DNA from: Mesorhizobium sp.
GTDB taxonomy: Bacteria; Pseudomonadota; Alphaproteobacteria; Rhizobiales; Rhizobiaceae
DNA: 64,000 nt
Assembly (NCBI RefSeq): GCF_004963255.1
Contig: NZ_SUGA01000001.1
Location: 434,001-498,000, forward strand
Direction: 5' to 3'
Below, piece after piece: positions 27,750-36,952 of this stretch. The notes under the pieces are model-generated. The model saw only the letters and a list, made by a program, of their open reading frames with translations, searched no databases and was not told the origin of the DNA. Every line of letters begins with the position of its first letter. Positions within the stretch are counted from its first letter, which is position 1. The position numbers and the translations under genes were made by a program.

Positions 27750-28361
27750 TTAGCTCTTCGGATCGGCGATCAAGGCCATGCGCACCAGATGCGAGAGGCT
27801 GCTGGCGCCCATCTTGCTCATGACATTGGCGCGATGGATTTCAACGGTCCGCGGACTGATCCCTAGATCATAGGCAATCGTCTTGTTCGGCAGTCCCGAA
27901 ACAAGCCCGTCGAGCACCTGGCGCTCCCGCTCCGACAGCGTCGCAAGGTTCTTTCGAATCTCGGCTGATTGCGGGTGCGCCGCAACGGGCTGACTTCGGT
28001 GATCCAGGGCGGAGCGAATGGCATCGATGAGCACTTGGTCGTCGAATGGCTTCTCGATGAAATCGGCAGCGCCCTCCTTCATCGCCTGCACGGCGAGCGC
28101 GACGTCGGCATGACCTGTCATCACGATCACCGGCGCATTCAGGCCGCGTGCCTTCAACTGCCGCAGGAACTCGATGCCGTCAATGCCGGGCATACGCACA
28201 TCGGTGACGATGCAGCCGTCGATCTCCTTCGGTTCCGGTGCCAGGAATGCGGTCGCCGAGTCATGCAGGCGCACGGCAAAGTCGGCTGTCGCAAGAAGAA
28301 AACCCAGCGACTTGCGAACATCGACGTCATCATCGACGACATGAACGACATCATTGGCCAC
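27750..28361 (-). CDS. fixJ: Response regulator FixJ
   Basis: The DNA-binding partner of FixL. The receiver domain has the acidic pocket VVDDD and the phospho-acceptor Asp in VTDVRMPG; the LuxR-type helix-turn-helix is at the C-terminus ([12 protein letters not shown], then [24 protein letters not shown]). A GTG at 28361 is chosen: GAGG lies 6 bp upstream, and it places the phospho-acceptor at residue 54, as in known FixJ. A TTG at 28367 is the alternative. The gene overlaps fixL by 11 bp. Its usual target, fixK, is not in the window. Confidence 0.95.
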   Translation of the reverse strand: MANDVVHVVDDDVDVRKSLGFLLATADFAVRLHDSATAFLAPEPKEIDGCIVTDVRMPGIDGIEFLRQLKARGLNAPVIVMTGHADVALAVQAMKEGAADFIEKPFDDQVLIDAIRSALDHRSQPVAAHPQSAEIRKNLATLSERERQVLDGLVSGLPNKTIAYDLGISPRTVEIHRANVMSKMGASSLSHLVRMALIADPKS

Positions 28362-29931
28362 GGGCAACCTCGTCCTGTTCTACGGCACGCAAGGTGAACC
28401 GAAATGCCGTTCCTCCGCCGGGCATCGACTCGGCCCAAATATGACCACCATGCGACTCGACGATAGTGCGACAAATGGACAGACCCACCCCCATTCCCTG
28501 CTTCTTGGTGGTGACGAAGGGCTGAAAAAGCTGGGCAGAAACCTCGGGCGCCAGCCCCGGGCCGGTGTCGATCACGCCGACCTCCACCATCGCGTCTTGG
28601 CGCGCCTTGGTGACGACGTGCAATTCACGCCGTGGCGCGCCTTGCATGGCCTCCACGGCGTTTCTCATCAGGTTCAGCAATACCTGCTCAATCTGAATCC
28701 GGTCGGTCAAGACCAGTTCGGCCGTCGGATCGAGATCGTAGCTGACGCGTACATCCGCTTCCCTGGCGCCGACAAGGGCCAGCGATGAAGCATCGTCGAT
28801 GAGCCCCGACAGGCGTTCCACCTGACGCTCGCTTTCGCCCCTGGCGACAAAGTCCCTGAGACGGCGGATGACGTCGCCGGCGCGCAACGCCTGTTCGGCG
28901 GCCCTCTCGACGGCTTCCCGCAACATTGCGGCATTCTCGTCCTTGCTTTTCTCGAGCAGACGGCGGCTGCCTTTGAGATAGTTCGTGATCGCCGTCAGGG
29001 GCTGGTTTATCTCATGCGCCAATGTGGAGGCCATTTCGCCGAGCGCGGTGAAACGGGCCATGTGCAGCAGTTCCTGCTGCTGCTCCTGCATCCTGGCTTC
29101 AGTGGTGTGGCGCTCCGTCAGGTCGCGGCAGAAACCGGTGAAGAAACGGCCCGTTCCCGGATGCATTTCGCCGACCGCGAGTTCCATCGGAAAGGTCGAT
29201 CCGTCCTTGCGCATTCCGGTTACCGTTCGGCCGAGACCGATAATGCGGCGTTCTCCCGTTGTCAGGTAACGCTGCAGGTATGCGTCGTGCTCCTCCCGGT
29301 ACGGCGAGGGCATCAGCATCTTGACGTTTCTTCCGATGACCTCGTCGGCCTTGTAGCCGAACAATATCTCGGCCGCCGTGCTGAAGGATTGGATCTTGGC
29401 GCGTTCGTCGATGACGATCATCGCATCGGGCACTGTCGCCAGGATCGAACGCAGGTGATCCTCGCGAAGCTGCAGCGCGGCGTTGGCGAATGACAGATCG
29501 CTGACGTCGGTGCCCTGAATGAAGATTGCGGTGATCCGGCCATCCCTGGCCCTGACGGGCTGGTAGACGAAATCGAGGATGCGCTCCTCCGCAAGGCCGG
29601 TTTCATCGTTGCGCAGGACGATCTTGGCGCTGCGGCCGACATAAGGCTCGCCGGTTTCGAAGACGCGATCGAGCAATTCGAAGAATCCCTGGCCCTCCAG
29701 CTCGGGCAAGGCCTCGCGAGCCGACTTGCCGATAACCTGCCGCTGGCCGATCAAGTGCTGAAACGCGGCATTGGTCAGCTGAAAGACATGGTCCGGCTCG
29801 CTGAGCAAGGCTATGAAGCCCGGAGCCTGGTCGAACATCAGGGCGAGAAGATCGTGTTCCGGCAAGATATCGAGGGCGGCCAGCGGCGATGGCTTGGCTG
29901 CTTCTGGCCGGCCTTGTTCCGTCTTGCTCAC
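28351..29931 (-). CDS. fixL: Oxygen-sensing histidine kinase FixL
   Basis: A 526-residue soluble-type FixL. A first PAS domain covers about residues 25-145 and a haem PAS about 155-275. The proximal haem His is His215 in [10 protein letters not shown], and 20 residues on is Arg235 in [10 protein letters not shown], matching His200 and Arg220 of the Bradyrhizobium protein; the position of its His214 is Arg here. The kinase H-box has His306 in [10 protein letters not shown], with DTGPGL and GMGVGLSI in the ATPase domain. It lacks the membrane helices of Sinorhizobium FixL. The GTG start has CCGGAG upstream. Confidence 0.96.
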   Translation of the reverse strand: MSKTEQGRPEAAKPSPLAALDILPEHDLLALMFDQAPGFIALLSEPDHVFQLTNAAFQHLIGQRQVIGKSAREALPELEGQGFFELLDRVFETGEPYVGRSAKIVLRNDETGLAEERILDFVYQPVRARDGRITAIFIQGTDVSDLSFANAALQLREDHLRSILATVPDAMIVIDERAKIQSFSTAAEILFGYKADEVIGRNVKMLMPSPYREEHDAYLQRYLTTGERRIIGLGRTVTGMRKDGSTFPMELAVGEMHPGTGRFFTGFCRDLTERHTTEARMQEQQQELLHMARFTALGEMASTLAHEINQPLTAITNYLKGSRRLLEKSKDENAAMLREAVERAAEQALRAGDVIRRLRDFVARGESERQVERLSGLIDDASSLALVGAREADVRVSYDLDPTAELVLTDRIQIEQVLLNLMRNAVEAMQGAPRRELHVVTKARQDAMVEVGVIDTGPGLAPEVSAQLFQPFVTTKKQGMGVGLSICRTIVESHGGHIWAESMPGGGTAFRFTLRAVEQDEVARGQ

Positions 29932-30018
29932 GAGCGGTCTCCGGATCGAGAAACAGCAGCGGCCGCCGATTTAGCACGCATCATTCCGCCCGCCAAACAG
30001 CCGCGCCGCCGCGACGAT

Positions 30019-30032
30019 TTGATCTGTATCAA
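30019..30032. promoter_or_regulatory. Anaerobox (FNR/FixK site)
   Basis: TTGATCTGTATCAA, a perfect site centred 69 bp before the USP ATG at 30095. It lies 88 bp from the divergent fixL start and could also affect fixLJ. Confidence 0.88.
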
Positions 30033-30094
30033 GGCGCCCCAAGCTCGCACAATGCAAGTGACAAGGCATTCCGCGTTCCGAGCGAGGTGCCTGC

Positions 30095-30904
30095 ATGTCC
30101 TATAAAACGATAATCGTCAATCTGGCCGTTGATACAGACCCCGCGCCGGTCGTGAAGCTGGCGGCGGAACTGGCGCAGCGCTTCGATGCCCACCTCGTCG
30201 GCCTTGCCGCCGCGGACGTCCCGCCTTTGGTGTCCACGGGCGAGGGCCTGGTCTACGAAGGCGAGGTCATGCAGGTCCAGCGCACCGAGATCGAGAAGCG
30301 CCTTGCCGAATTGCGCGATATCTTCGAGAAGCTCGTCCCCGGCTCGGTCAGCAGCGAATGGACGCAATACATTTGCGGACCGACCCGCGCCCTCGGCCTT
30401 GCGGCCCGCTTGGCCGATCTCATCGTGACCGCCGAGGGCGGCGAGGATGTCTTCCGTGCCGTCGATGTCGGTAGCCTCGTGCTTGGCGCCGGTCGCCCGG
30501 TGCTGGTCACGGCGGGCAATGCCGAGCATCTCCTGGGCAAGACCGTCCTTGTCGCCTGGAAGGACAGCCGGGAAGCGCGAAGGGCCTTGTCCGATTCCCT
30601 GCCGTTTCTGGCGAAAGCCAACGAAGTGGTCGTCGCCACGATGGAAATCGAGCCCGGGGAAGATGTGCGAAACAGCCACGCCGACGTCGCGGTTTTTCTG
30701 GAGCAGCATGGCGTCATGGCGCGAACCGAAGTGATCGCCGGCGAAGCGGATGGCGACAGGCTGGTAGCGTTCGCGCGCTCAATCCACGCCGATCTGATCG
30801 TCTCCGGCGCCTATGGTCACAGCCGGCTGCGGGAATGGGCCTTCGGCGGCGTCACACGCACGCTCATCGGCGAGAGCAATATCAATCGCCTGTTGTCGAA
30901 CTGA
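30095..30904 (+). CDS. Tandem universal stress protein
   Basis: A 269-residue two-domain UspA protein. The C-terminal domain carries SGAYGHSRLREWAFGGVTRTLI, nearly identical to the USP at 2322-3149. The first domain opens TIIVNLAVDTDPAPVVKLAAELA. An anaerobox lies 62 bp upstream. The MgtA-type ATPase gene starts 10 bp after its stop, so both are almost certainly one operon and the USP may act in the same process as the pump. Confidence 0.93.
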   Translation: MSYKTIIVNLAVDTDPAPVVKLAAELAQRFDAHLVGLAAADVPPLVSTGEGLVYEGEVMQVQRTEIEKRLAELRDIFEKLVPGSVSSEWTQYICGPTRALGLAARLADLIVTAEGGEDVFRAVDVGSLVLGAGRPVLVTAGNAEHLLGKTVLVAWKDSREARRALSDSLPFLAKANEVVVATMEIEPGEDVRNSHADVAVFLEQHGVMARTEVIAGEADGDRLVAFARSIHADLIVSGAYGHSRLREWAFGGVTRTLIGESNINRLLSN

Positions 30905-30914
30905 TCGCTCGGCC

Positions 30915-33593
30915 ATGGTGACCGGTGGAGCCGATCCGACGGAACGGGCGGCGGTCCGGCCCGCCGAACCGCAGCCGACCGACCGCGCGCCCGACATCGC
31001 CAAGCAGGCCTACTGGTCGCTTGAAGCAGATCGGCTGGTCGGACAACTGGAGACCTCCACTTCCGGATTGCTGAGCGCGGATGCGGCGGCCCGGCTTGCC
31101 AAATTCGGACGAAACGCCTTGGTGCCTCGGTCGAACCGATCGGCGTTGGCTGTGCTCGCGCGCCAGTTTCGCAGTCCGCTGGTCCTGATCCTGGTGTTCG
31201 CCGCCGCCGTTTCGGTGTTCGTCGGCGAAGGTCATGAAGCAGCGATCATCGGCGCGATTGTGCTTGCCAGCTGTATTCTCAGCTTCACCCAGGAATATGG
31301 CGCCTCTCGTGCCATGGAGGCGCTGCAGCAGCGCATCTCCCGCAAGGCCACCGTGCTTCGGGACAGCTTCGAACGGACTGTCGATGTCGAGAACATCGTT
31401 CCTGGCGACGTCATCTGCTTGTCGGCGGGAAATCTCATCCCCGTCGATGGTGTCATCCTGGAGTCGCGGGATTTCAACGTCAGCGAATCCGTTCTGACCG
31501 GCGAAACCTTTCCCGTCGTGAAATCCGCCGGCCGCTCCGCGCCCGAAGCCGGCATCGCGCAACGGACCAATGCCGTGTTCACCGGCACCTCGGTTCGCAG
31601 CGGAACGGCAAAGGTGCTTGCCGTCGCCACGGGAGCGCGGACCGAGTTCGCGTCGATCGCCGAAGCCCTGGAGCGGCGGATCCCGGAAACCGAGTTCGCC
31701 CGAGGCATCAGAATGTTCGGTTTTCTGATGACCGAGATCATGCTCGCGATTGTCATCATGGTGTTCTTCGCCAATGTGATGCTCAACCGGCCACTGATCG
31801 AATCCCTTTTGTTTTCGCTTGCCCTCGCTGTCGGCCTGACGCCTGAACTGCTTCCCGCAATCATCAGCGTCACCCTGGCCAAAGGCGCGCGCACGATGGC
31901 CGCCAGCGGCGTCATCGTGCGTCGCCTCGACGCGATCGAGAATCTCGGCAGCATGGATCTGCTCTGCACCGACAAGACAGGAACGCTGACGGAGGGCGTC
32001 ATTCACCTCGATGGATCGTTCGATGTCGAGGGCACCGCTTCGAAGGACGTCCTGCTTTGGGCGCGGCTGAACGCGACCTTGCAGACAGGGCTGAAGAATC
32101 CCCTGGACGAAGCAATTGCGAGTGCTCCGCATGACCACGAGGATCTGTCCGGTTTTACCAAGATCGACGAGATCCCTTACGATTTTGTCCGCAAGCGGTT
32201 GTCCGTCGCCGCGGGGGACAGCTCGCGCGAACAGATCCTCATCACCAAGGGAGCAGTCCAGAATGTCGTCGAGGCGTGTGGCTTCGTTCAAGGTCCGCAC
32301 GGCTTGACACCCCTTGGCGCGGCGGAGCGCCAGGCGATCGACGAGAAATTCAGGCGCTGGAGCGCGCAAGGATATCGCGTTCTCGGCCTGGCGATCCGGA
32401 GATTTCAGGACAAGGCTGGCTTCAGTCGTGACGACGAAACCGGAATGGCCTTCGCGGGCTTCCTGCTCTTCCTCGATCCCCCGAAAGAGGGGGTGCGGAA
32501 AACACTGTCGGCGCTTACTGACCGCGGCATTGGCGTAAAGGTGATTTCCGGCGACAACCGCTATGTCGCCGCGCACCTGGCCGAGGCTGTGGGCCTCCGA
32601 TCCGCCAGGATCATGACCGGCGAAGACCTGTCGAAACTGACGAAGAATGGGCTTCTCGCCAGTGTGCGCCACACCGATCTCTTCGTGGAGATCGATCCGA
32701 ACCAGAAGGAGCGGATTGTCGAGGCGCTGCGCCGGAGCGGTCACGTCGTCGGCTATCTTGGCGACGGCATCAACGACGCGCCGGCGCTTCACGAAGCAGA
32801 TATCGGCATCTCGGTCGATACCGCCGTGGATGTCGCGCGTGAGGCTGCGGACATCATCTTGCTGAAGCGCGACCTGGGTGTGCTGGTGCGGGGCGTCGAT
32901 GACGGCCGAAAGACCTTCGCCAACACGATGAAATACATCTCCATCACCACCAGCGCCAATTTCGGCAACATGATCAGCATGGCCGCGGCCTCGCTCTACC
33001 TGCCGTTCCTGCCGCTGCTGGCAAAGCAGATCCTGCTGAACAATTTCCTTTCCGACATCCCGGCTCTGGCGATCGCGGGCGACAATGTCGATGCCGACCA
33101 GGTGCGCGGGCCGCGTCACTGGGACATCCGTTTCGTCAGGCGTTTCATGGTGAGCTTCGGGCTGGTGAGTTCCCTGTTTGACTTTGCGACCTTCGCGTTC
33201 CTTCTTCTGGTCGTTCACGCCACGGCGGCCACGTTTCAGACCGCGTGGTTCGTGGAATCCGTGCTCACCGAACTTGCCATTGTGCTCGTCGTGCGGACCC
33301 ACAAAAGGCTGTGGCGCAGCCGTCCCAGCCATTTGCTCGCGGGCCTGACCCTCGGCGTCGGCATTATCTCCATCGCCATCCCCTTTGCCCCGTTTGCCGG
33401 CTGGTTCGGATTTGTGCCCCTGGCAGGACCGGTGCTGGCCGGGCTGCTCGCGATCACCGCGCTCTATGTGCTTGTGTCGGAAATGACCAAGAGCTGGCTC
33501 TTCGCCCATGGCAGCCGCGGCAAGCGCAGACGAAAAGCGGTTGCTCCACATCTGGATCGAGCCACGACCAGACCGGGCCGCGCCGCGGGTTAA
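30915..33593 (+). CDS. mgtA: Magnesium-type P-type ATPase MgtA
   Basis: An 892-residue inner-membrane P-type ATPase of the P3B/MgtA type. It has the actuator motif LTGETFPV, helix M4 with GLTPELLPAII as in MgtA, the phosphorylation motif DKTGTLT (Asp353), GDGINDAPAL at the hinge near residue 617, and a C-terminal membrane bundle. The last 30 residues are basic. The start at 30915 follows the USP stop by 10 bp; an open frame extends upstream into that gene but is shadow. The best-fitting ion is magnesium by homology, unproven here. Oxygen control through the operon's anaerobox is unusual for a magnesium pump. Confidence 0.92.
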   Translation: MVTGGADPTERAAVRPAEPQPTDRAPDIAKQAYWSLEADRLVGQLETSTSGLLSADAAARLAKFGRNALVPRSNRSALAVLARQFRSPLVLILVFAAAVSVFVGEGHEAAIIGAIVLASCILSFTQEYGASRAMEALQQRISRKATVLRDSFERTVDVENIVPGDVICLSAGNLIPVDGVILESRDFNVSESVLTGETFPVVKSAGRSAPEAGIAQRTNAVFTGTSVRSGTAKVLAVATGARTEFASIAEALERRIPETEFARGIRMFGFLMTEIMLAIVIMVFFANVMLNRPLIESLLFSLALAVGLTPELLPAIISVTLAKGARTMAASGVIVRRLDAIENLGSMDLLCTDKTGTLTEGVIHLDGSFDVEGTASKDVLLWARLNATLQTGLKNPLDEAIASAPHDHEDLSGFTKIDEIPYDFVRKRLSVAAGDSSREQILITKGAVQNVVEACGFVQGPHGLTPLGAAERQAIDEKFRRWSAQGYRVLGLAIRRFQDKAGFSRDDETGMAFAGFLLFLDPPKEGVRKTLSALTDRGIGVKVISGDNRYVAAHLAEAVGLRSARIMTGEDLSKLTKNGLLASVRHTDLFVEIDPNQKERIVEALRRSGHVVGYLGDGINDAPALHEADIGISVDTAVDVAREAADIILLKRDLGVLVRGVDDGRKTFANTMKYISITTSANFGNMISMAAASLYLPFLPLLAKQILLNNFLSDIPALAIAGDNVDADQVRGPRHWDIRFVRRFMVSFGLVSSLFDFATFAFLLLVVHATAATFQTAWFVESVLTELAIVLVVRTHKRLWRSRPSHLLAGLTLGVGIISIAIPFAPFAGWFGFVPLAGPVLAGLLAITALYVLVSEMTKSWLFAHGSRGKRRRKAVAPHLDRATTRPGRAAG

Positions 33594-33701
33594 GCTGGGG
33601 GAGGCAGCTCGATGACCGCCGCTGGGCGCCACTCGCACCGGTCTAGAAGTGGAAGAGCGCGCTTCCTGTATGGCGGCGTATCGAGGTCGAGCATCGAAAC
33701 G

Positions 33702-34169
33702 TCACCCCCCGACCGCGGCCTTGGTGACGTTCACGCCAAGGTCGTAGACCAGCTGCCCGCCATAATAACCCGTCACAGTGACCAGCGCTGCGCCGGCTAT
33801 TTCAATCGCGGGAATGGCCGGGGCCAGCGTGCCCAGCTCTCGATTTCGCACCCACAGGACGAGCCGGAGCAGGCCCCAGCCCAGGAAGGTCAGGGCGCTG
33901 ATCCCGCCCAGGCCCTCATGGATTTCCGCTATCTCGCTGCTGAAGCCGGCGGCCTCCGCGTGGTCGAGGGCCATGCCGCCGAAGTACCAGGTGCAGACGG
34001 CAAACAGCCCTGCGCCGACGGCGGCAAAGGTGGAAATCGTCCCTATGCCCGAGCGCGTCGTCACGGCGCTGCGGTGGGTGAGCGCGGCAAGGTCGATGAT
34101 CACGAGCGCGTACATGAGCACGATGGGGAAATGAACGAGCATGGGGTGGATATGCTGAATTTCGGGCAT
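33702..34169 (-). CDS. DUF2231 four-helix membrane protein
   Basis: A 155-residue membrane protein matching DUF2231. Four hydrophobic helices are visible, the first after HIHPMLVHFPIVLM, which carries two His residues; His also occurs in EIHEGLGG. Conserved His in membrane helices suggest haem or metal binding, but this is inference. It follows the small secreted protein gene by 53 bp, in the same direction. The 108 bp between its stop and the end of mgtA (33593) show nothing I can name. Confidence 0.87.
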   Translation of the reverse strand: MPEIQHIHPMLVHFPIVLMYALVIIDLAALTHRSAVTTRSGIGTISTFAAVGAGLFAVCTWYFGGMALDHAEAAGFSSEIAEIHEGLGGISALTFLGWGLLRLVLWVRNRELGTLAPAIPAIEIAGAALVTVTGYYGGQLVYDLGVNVTKAAVGG

Positions 34170-34222
34170 TGCGGAGATTCTCCAGGAGGATGGGTGATGG
34201 TCGTTGGCCGCTCGATCGGCCC

Positions 34223-34489
34223 TCAGTCGTCGCTGTCGCCGATTTCCTCGTCTTCCCGATCACTGCGCGCGCCGGATACAGTCTTGCCGTCGCCGCATTC
34301 GTCGTCGCCGACACCTTTGACCGACTTGGGACCGGTGACACTCATCACGGGGATGGACTCGAGGTCGATTGTTGCGGAAGAAGCGGCGGGTGCGGCTCGG
34401 CATGATCCATGGTCCGATTCCGCGGAGGCGGGTATGACAAAAGTGGCCAGGCCGCCGAGGGCGACAAGCAAGACAGGAAAGTTGCGCAT
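34223..34489 (-). CDS. Small secreted protein
   Basis: An 88-residue protein with a signal peptide (MRNFPVLLVALGGLATFVIPASA) and a short mature part. Two Cys residues (HGSCRAAP and DDECGDG) could form a disulphide. The tail is very acidic (SDREDEEIGDSDD). AAGGA precedes the ATG. It is divergent from the PepSY/two-component operon and shares its 127-bp control region, which holds two TGACAGC repeats. Function unknown; its acidic tail might bind metal. Confidence 0.65.
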   Translation of the reverse strand: MRNFPVLLVALGGLATFVIPASAESDHGSCRAAPAASSATIDLESIPVMSVTGPKSVKGVGDDECGDGKTVSGARSDREDEEIGDSDD

Positions 34490-34574
34490 GGTTTCGTATC
34501 CTTCTCCGCGCGCCCGTCATCGGGCGCGATGGCCCTTGATAGAGATGTGGCCCTTGCCGGCGGCTGACGATGAT

Positions 34575-34592
34575 TGACAGCGGTTTGACAGC
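34575..34592. promoter_or_regulatory. TGACAGC direct repeats, 11-bp period
   Basis: Two TGACAGC copies start at 34575 and 34586, exactly 11 bp apart, one turn of DNA, upstream of the PepSY/two-component operon. OmpR/PhoB-type regulators typically bind such repeats. The same layout recurs at 40073-40090. Confidence 0.6.
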
Positions 34593-34616
34593 TTCCGCAT
34601 GCGACAGCTCCCTTCC

Positions 34617-34943
34617 ATGAAAACCGTATCGATGAGCCTGGCAGCTCTGGGCGTGGCCGCGCTTGTGATGGCCCTGCCGTCGGCCGTCAGGGCGCAGGAT
34701 GACGACGACGATCACGATCGGGCGCGCGATCTCCATGAGCGCGGCGAAATCGAGGGTCTTGCCGACATCATGGCCGTCGTGCGCGCCAAGGCTCCCGGCG
34801 AGATTGTTTCGGTCGATCTCATTCGCGCCGAAGGCAAATGGATTTATCGGTTCCAGGTGGTCGCCGCCGACGGCCGGCGCCGGATCGTTGACGTCGATGC
34901 CGAGGCGGGCGGTGTCAAAGATGATGAAGGCGGCCACAGATGA
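34617..34943 (+). CDS. PepSY domain periplasmic protein
   Basis: A 108-residue secreted protein: signal peptide (MKTVSMSLAALGVAALVMALPSAVRA), a run of Asp/His (DDDDDHDRARD), then a PepSY domain (about residues 40-100, with ADIMAVVRAKAPGEIVSVDL and WIYRFQVVAADGRR). PepSY proteins next to two-component systems often act as periplasmic modulators of the sensor. The ATG at 34617 gives the best signal peptide; 34599 adds six residues. Its end overlaps the response-regulator start (ATGA). Confidence 0.85.
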   Translation: MKTVSMSLAALGVAALVMALPSAVRAQDDDDDHDRARDLHERGEIEGLADIMAVVRAKAPGEIVSVDLIRAEGKWIYRFQVVAADGRRRIVDVDAEAGGVKDDEGGHR

Positions 34944-35605
34944 AGATCCTCGTGGCTGAAGACGAACCGCGCATCGCGGCCGACATCGCAGCGGTCCTGA
35001 AGGCCTCGGGCATGGCCGTCGACATCGTGGACAATGGTGACGCGGCCTGGTTTGCGGGCGATGTCGAGAACTACGACGCGGCGATTCTCGACCTCGGACT
35101 GCCGAAGCTCGACGGCCTCACGGTGCTGAAGCGCTGGCGCGCCAATGGCCGTCGCTTTCCCGTCCTCATCCTGACGGCGAGGGGGCTGTGGACCGAGCGC
35201 GTCGAAGGCATCAACGCCGGCGCCGACGACTATCTTCCGAAGCCTTTTGAAATGGAGGAACTGCTGGCGCGGCTGCGAGCCATCCTGCGCCGCTCGAGCG
35301 GGCAGGCGGCACCAGTGCTGAAATCAGGCCCTTTGCTGCTCGACACGCGCCAGATGCGCATCTCGCTTCGCGGCGTTCCGGTGGCGCTTTCGCCGCTCGA
35401 ATATCGGCTTCTCGCGTTCCTGATGCATCATGCCGGCCGTGTGGTCGCATCAACCGAGCTTGCCGAGCATCTGTACAGTTCCGACAACGAACGCGATCCC
35501 AACACGATCGAGGTCATCGTGGCGCGTCTGCGGCGCAAGCTTGGCAGCAAGATCATCGAGACGCGTCGCGGTTTCGGTTACTTTGTCCCCGACGGGCCCG
35601 ATTGA
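34940..35605 (+). CDS. OmpR-family response regulator
   Basis: A 221-residue two-domain regulator. The receiver has the acidic pocket EDE, phospho-acceptor Asp51 in LDLGLPKLDG and Lys101 in PKPFEMEE. The winged helix follows (LSPLEYRLLAFLMHHAGRVV, then NTIEVIVARLRRKLG and TRRGFGYFV). It overlaps the PepSY gene by 4 bp and the kinase by 1 bp. The best candidate targets are its own promoter and that of the flavin electron-transfer operon, which share a heptamer repeat. Confidence 0.93.
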   Translation: MKILVAEDEPRIAADIAAVLKASGMAVDIVDNGDAAWFAGDVENYDAAILDLGLPKLDGLTVLKRWRANGRRFPVLILTARGLWTERVEGINAGADDYLPKPFEMEELLARLRAILRRSSGQAAPVLKSGPLLLDTRQMRISLRGVPVALSPLEYRLLAFLMHHAGRVVASTELAEHLYSSDNERDPNTIEVIVARLRRKLGSKIIETRRGFGYFVPDGPD

Positions 35606-36945
35606 TGCGCAATTCGATCCGTTTCAGGCTCTGGTCGGCTGCGGCGATATCGATCGTCATCGCCCTTGCCATCGCCGGTGTCGGTCTTCGCTATCTGTTC
35701 GAACTGAACGTCGAGAGGCGTGTTGTCAGTGAGCTGACGGACGATCTCAACGAACTGATCGCCGCGACGAGCTTCACGGCCGATGGCCGTCTGTTGGTCG
35801 CGTCCACGCTGGCCGACCAACGCTTCTCCAATCCGCTGTCCGGCCACTACTGGCAAGTGGAAGATCTGGCCACCCACAATCTCGTTCGATCGCGTTCCCT
35901 GTGGGATGCGACGCTGGCCCTGCCCAAACAGGCCGGCAACGGCGAGTTGCGGAAGGAAGAGCTCAAGGGGCCCGGCGGCGAGCTCACCGTCGCCGTCATT
36001 CGCACGATCACCGACGCCGACGGGCGGGCCTTTCGCGCCGTCGCGGCTGAAGACCATCGCAATGTGGAAGTTTCCGTCGGCGAGTATGTCCGTGACCTTG
36101 CGCCGGCCCTCATTGTGCTGGCCTCCGCCCTGATGGGAGCTTTCTTCATCCAGATAACCGTCGGCCTGGCGCCGCTGGAAAGCCTGAGGATCGCCGTCAA
36201 GAACGTGATCGCGCAGCGGACGGCGCGGCTGGACGTGGCCGCGCCGAGCGAGGTGCAGCCGCTCGCCGACGAGATCAACCGCCTGCTCGACGCCCAAGAG
36301 AAAGCCCTCTCTCGGGCGCGCTCGCGCGCCACCGACCTTGCGCACGGCCTCAAGACGCCGCTGCAGGTCCTGTCCGCCGACATCCGGACCCTGCGCAAGA
36401 AAGGCGAAAGCGAGCTTGCCGACGAAATCGAGAAGAGCGCGAGCGCGATTCGCCGCCATGTCGAACGGGAGTTGGCACGCGCTCGTCTGGCGCCCGGCGT
36501 TTCCGGCGATGCCGCCTGCCGTATCCGGGAGGTGGCGAGCGGCGTGGTCGCGGTCGTCAAGCGCACGCCGAGGGGCAAGCAGCTCTCATTCGTCATAGAC
36601 GCCGCCGAGGATTTCATCGTGCCGGTCGACGAGGGCGATCTATCCGAGATTCTCGGCAATCTGGTGGAGAACGCGACGCGTTTCGCGAGGTCCGTGGTTC
36701 ATGTGAGCGCATCGGCAAGCGCGGGCGAGGTGATCATCAAGGTCATCGATGATGGGCCGGGCATTCCCGAGGCCGCCCTGCACGCCGCTCTGGTGCGTGG
36801 CGTTCAGCTTGACAGCAAGGGCGGCGGCAACGGCCTCGGCCTGGCGATCGTTTCGGATATCGTCGAAGCCTATGGCGGCCGTCTCGAAATGGCCAATGCC
36901 AACTCCGGTCTGGCGGTGACCATCCACCTGCCACGGCATGCTTGA
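35605..36945 (+). CDS. Sensor histidine kinase
   Basis: A 446-residue membrane kinase with helix 1 at about residues 10-30, a periplasmic sensor of about 140 residues, helix 2 near residue 170, a HAMP-like linker, the H-box (His247 in TDLAHGLKTPLQVL) and an ATPase domain (ENATRFA, DDGPGI and GNGLGLAI). The ATG overlaps the regulator stop as TGATG. Partner and layout resemble PhoQ-type systems with a PepSY protein. The signal is unknown; redox, metal or low pH are all possible. It converges on the electron-transfer operon, 7 bp from its end. Confidence 0.93.
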   Translation: MRNSIRFRLWSAAAISIVIALAIAGVGLRYLFELNVERRVVSELTDDLNELIAATSFTADGRLLVASTLADQRFSNPLSGHYWQVEDLATHNLVRSRSLWDATLALPKQAGNGELRKEELKGPGGELTVAVIRTITDADGRAFRAVAAEDHRNVEVSVGEYVRDLAPALIVLASALMGAFFIQITVGLAPLESLRIAVKNVIAQRTARLDVAAPSEVQPLADEINRLLDAQEKALSRARSRATDLAHGLKTPLQVLSADIRTLRKKGESELADEIEKSASAIRRHVERELARARLAPGVSGDAACRIREVASGVVAVVKRTPRGKQLSFVIDAAEDFIVPVDEGDLSEILGNLVENATRFARSVVHVSASASAGEVIIKVIDDGPGIPEAALHAALVRGVQLDSKGGGNGLGLAIVSDIVEAYGGRLEMANANSGLAVTIHLPRHA

Positions 36946-36952
36946 GCGGTGT

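Noticed and set aside
30882..33638. A 918-codon open frame antisense to mgtA
   Set aside because: Shadow of the P-type ATPase gene; composition is Arg/His/Gly-rich and no family is recognisable.
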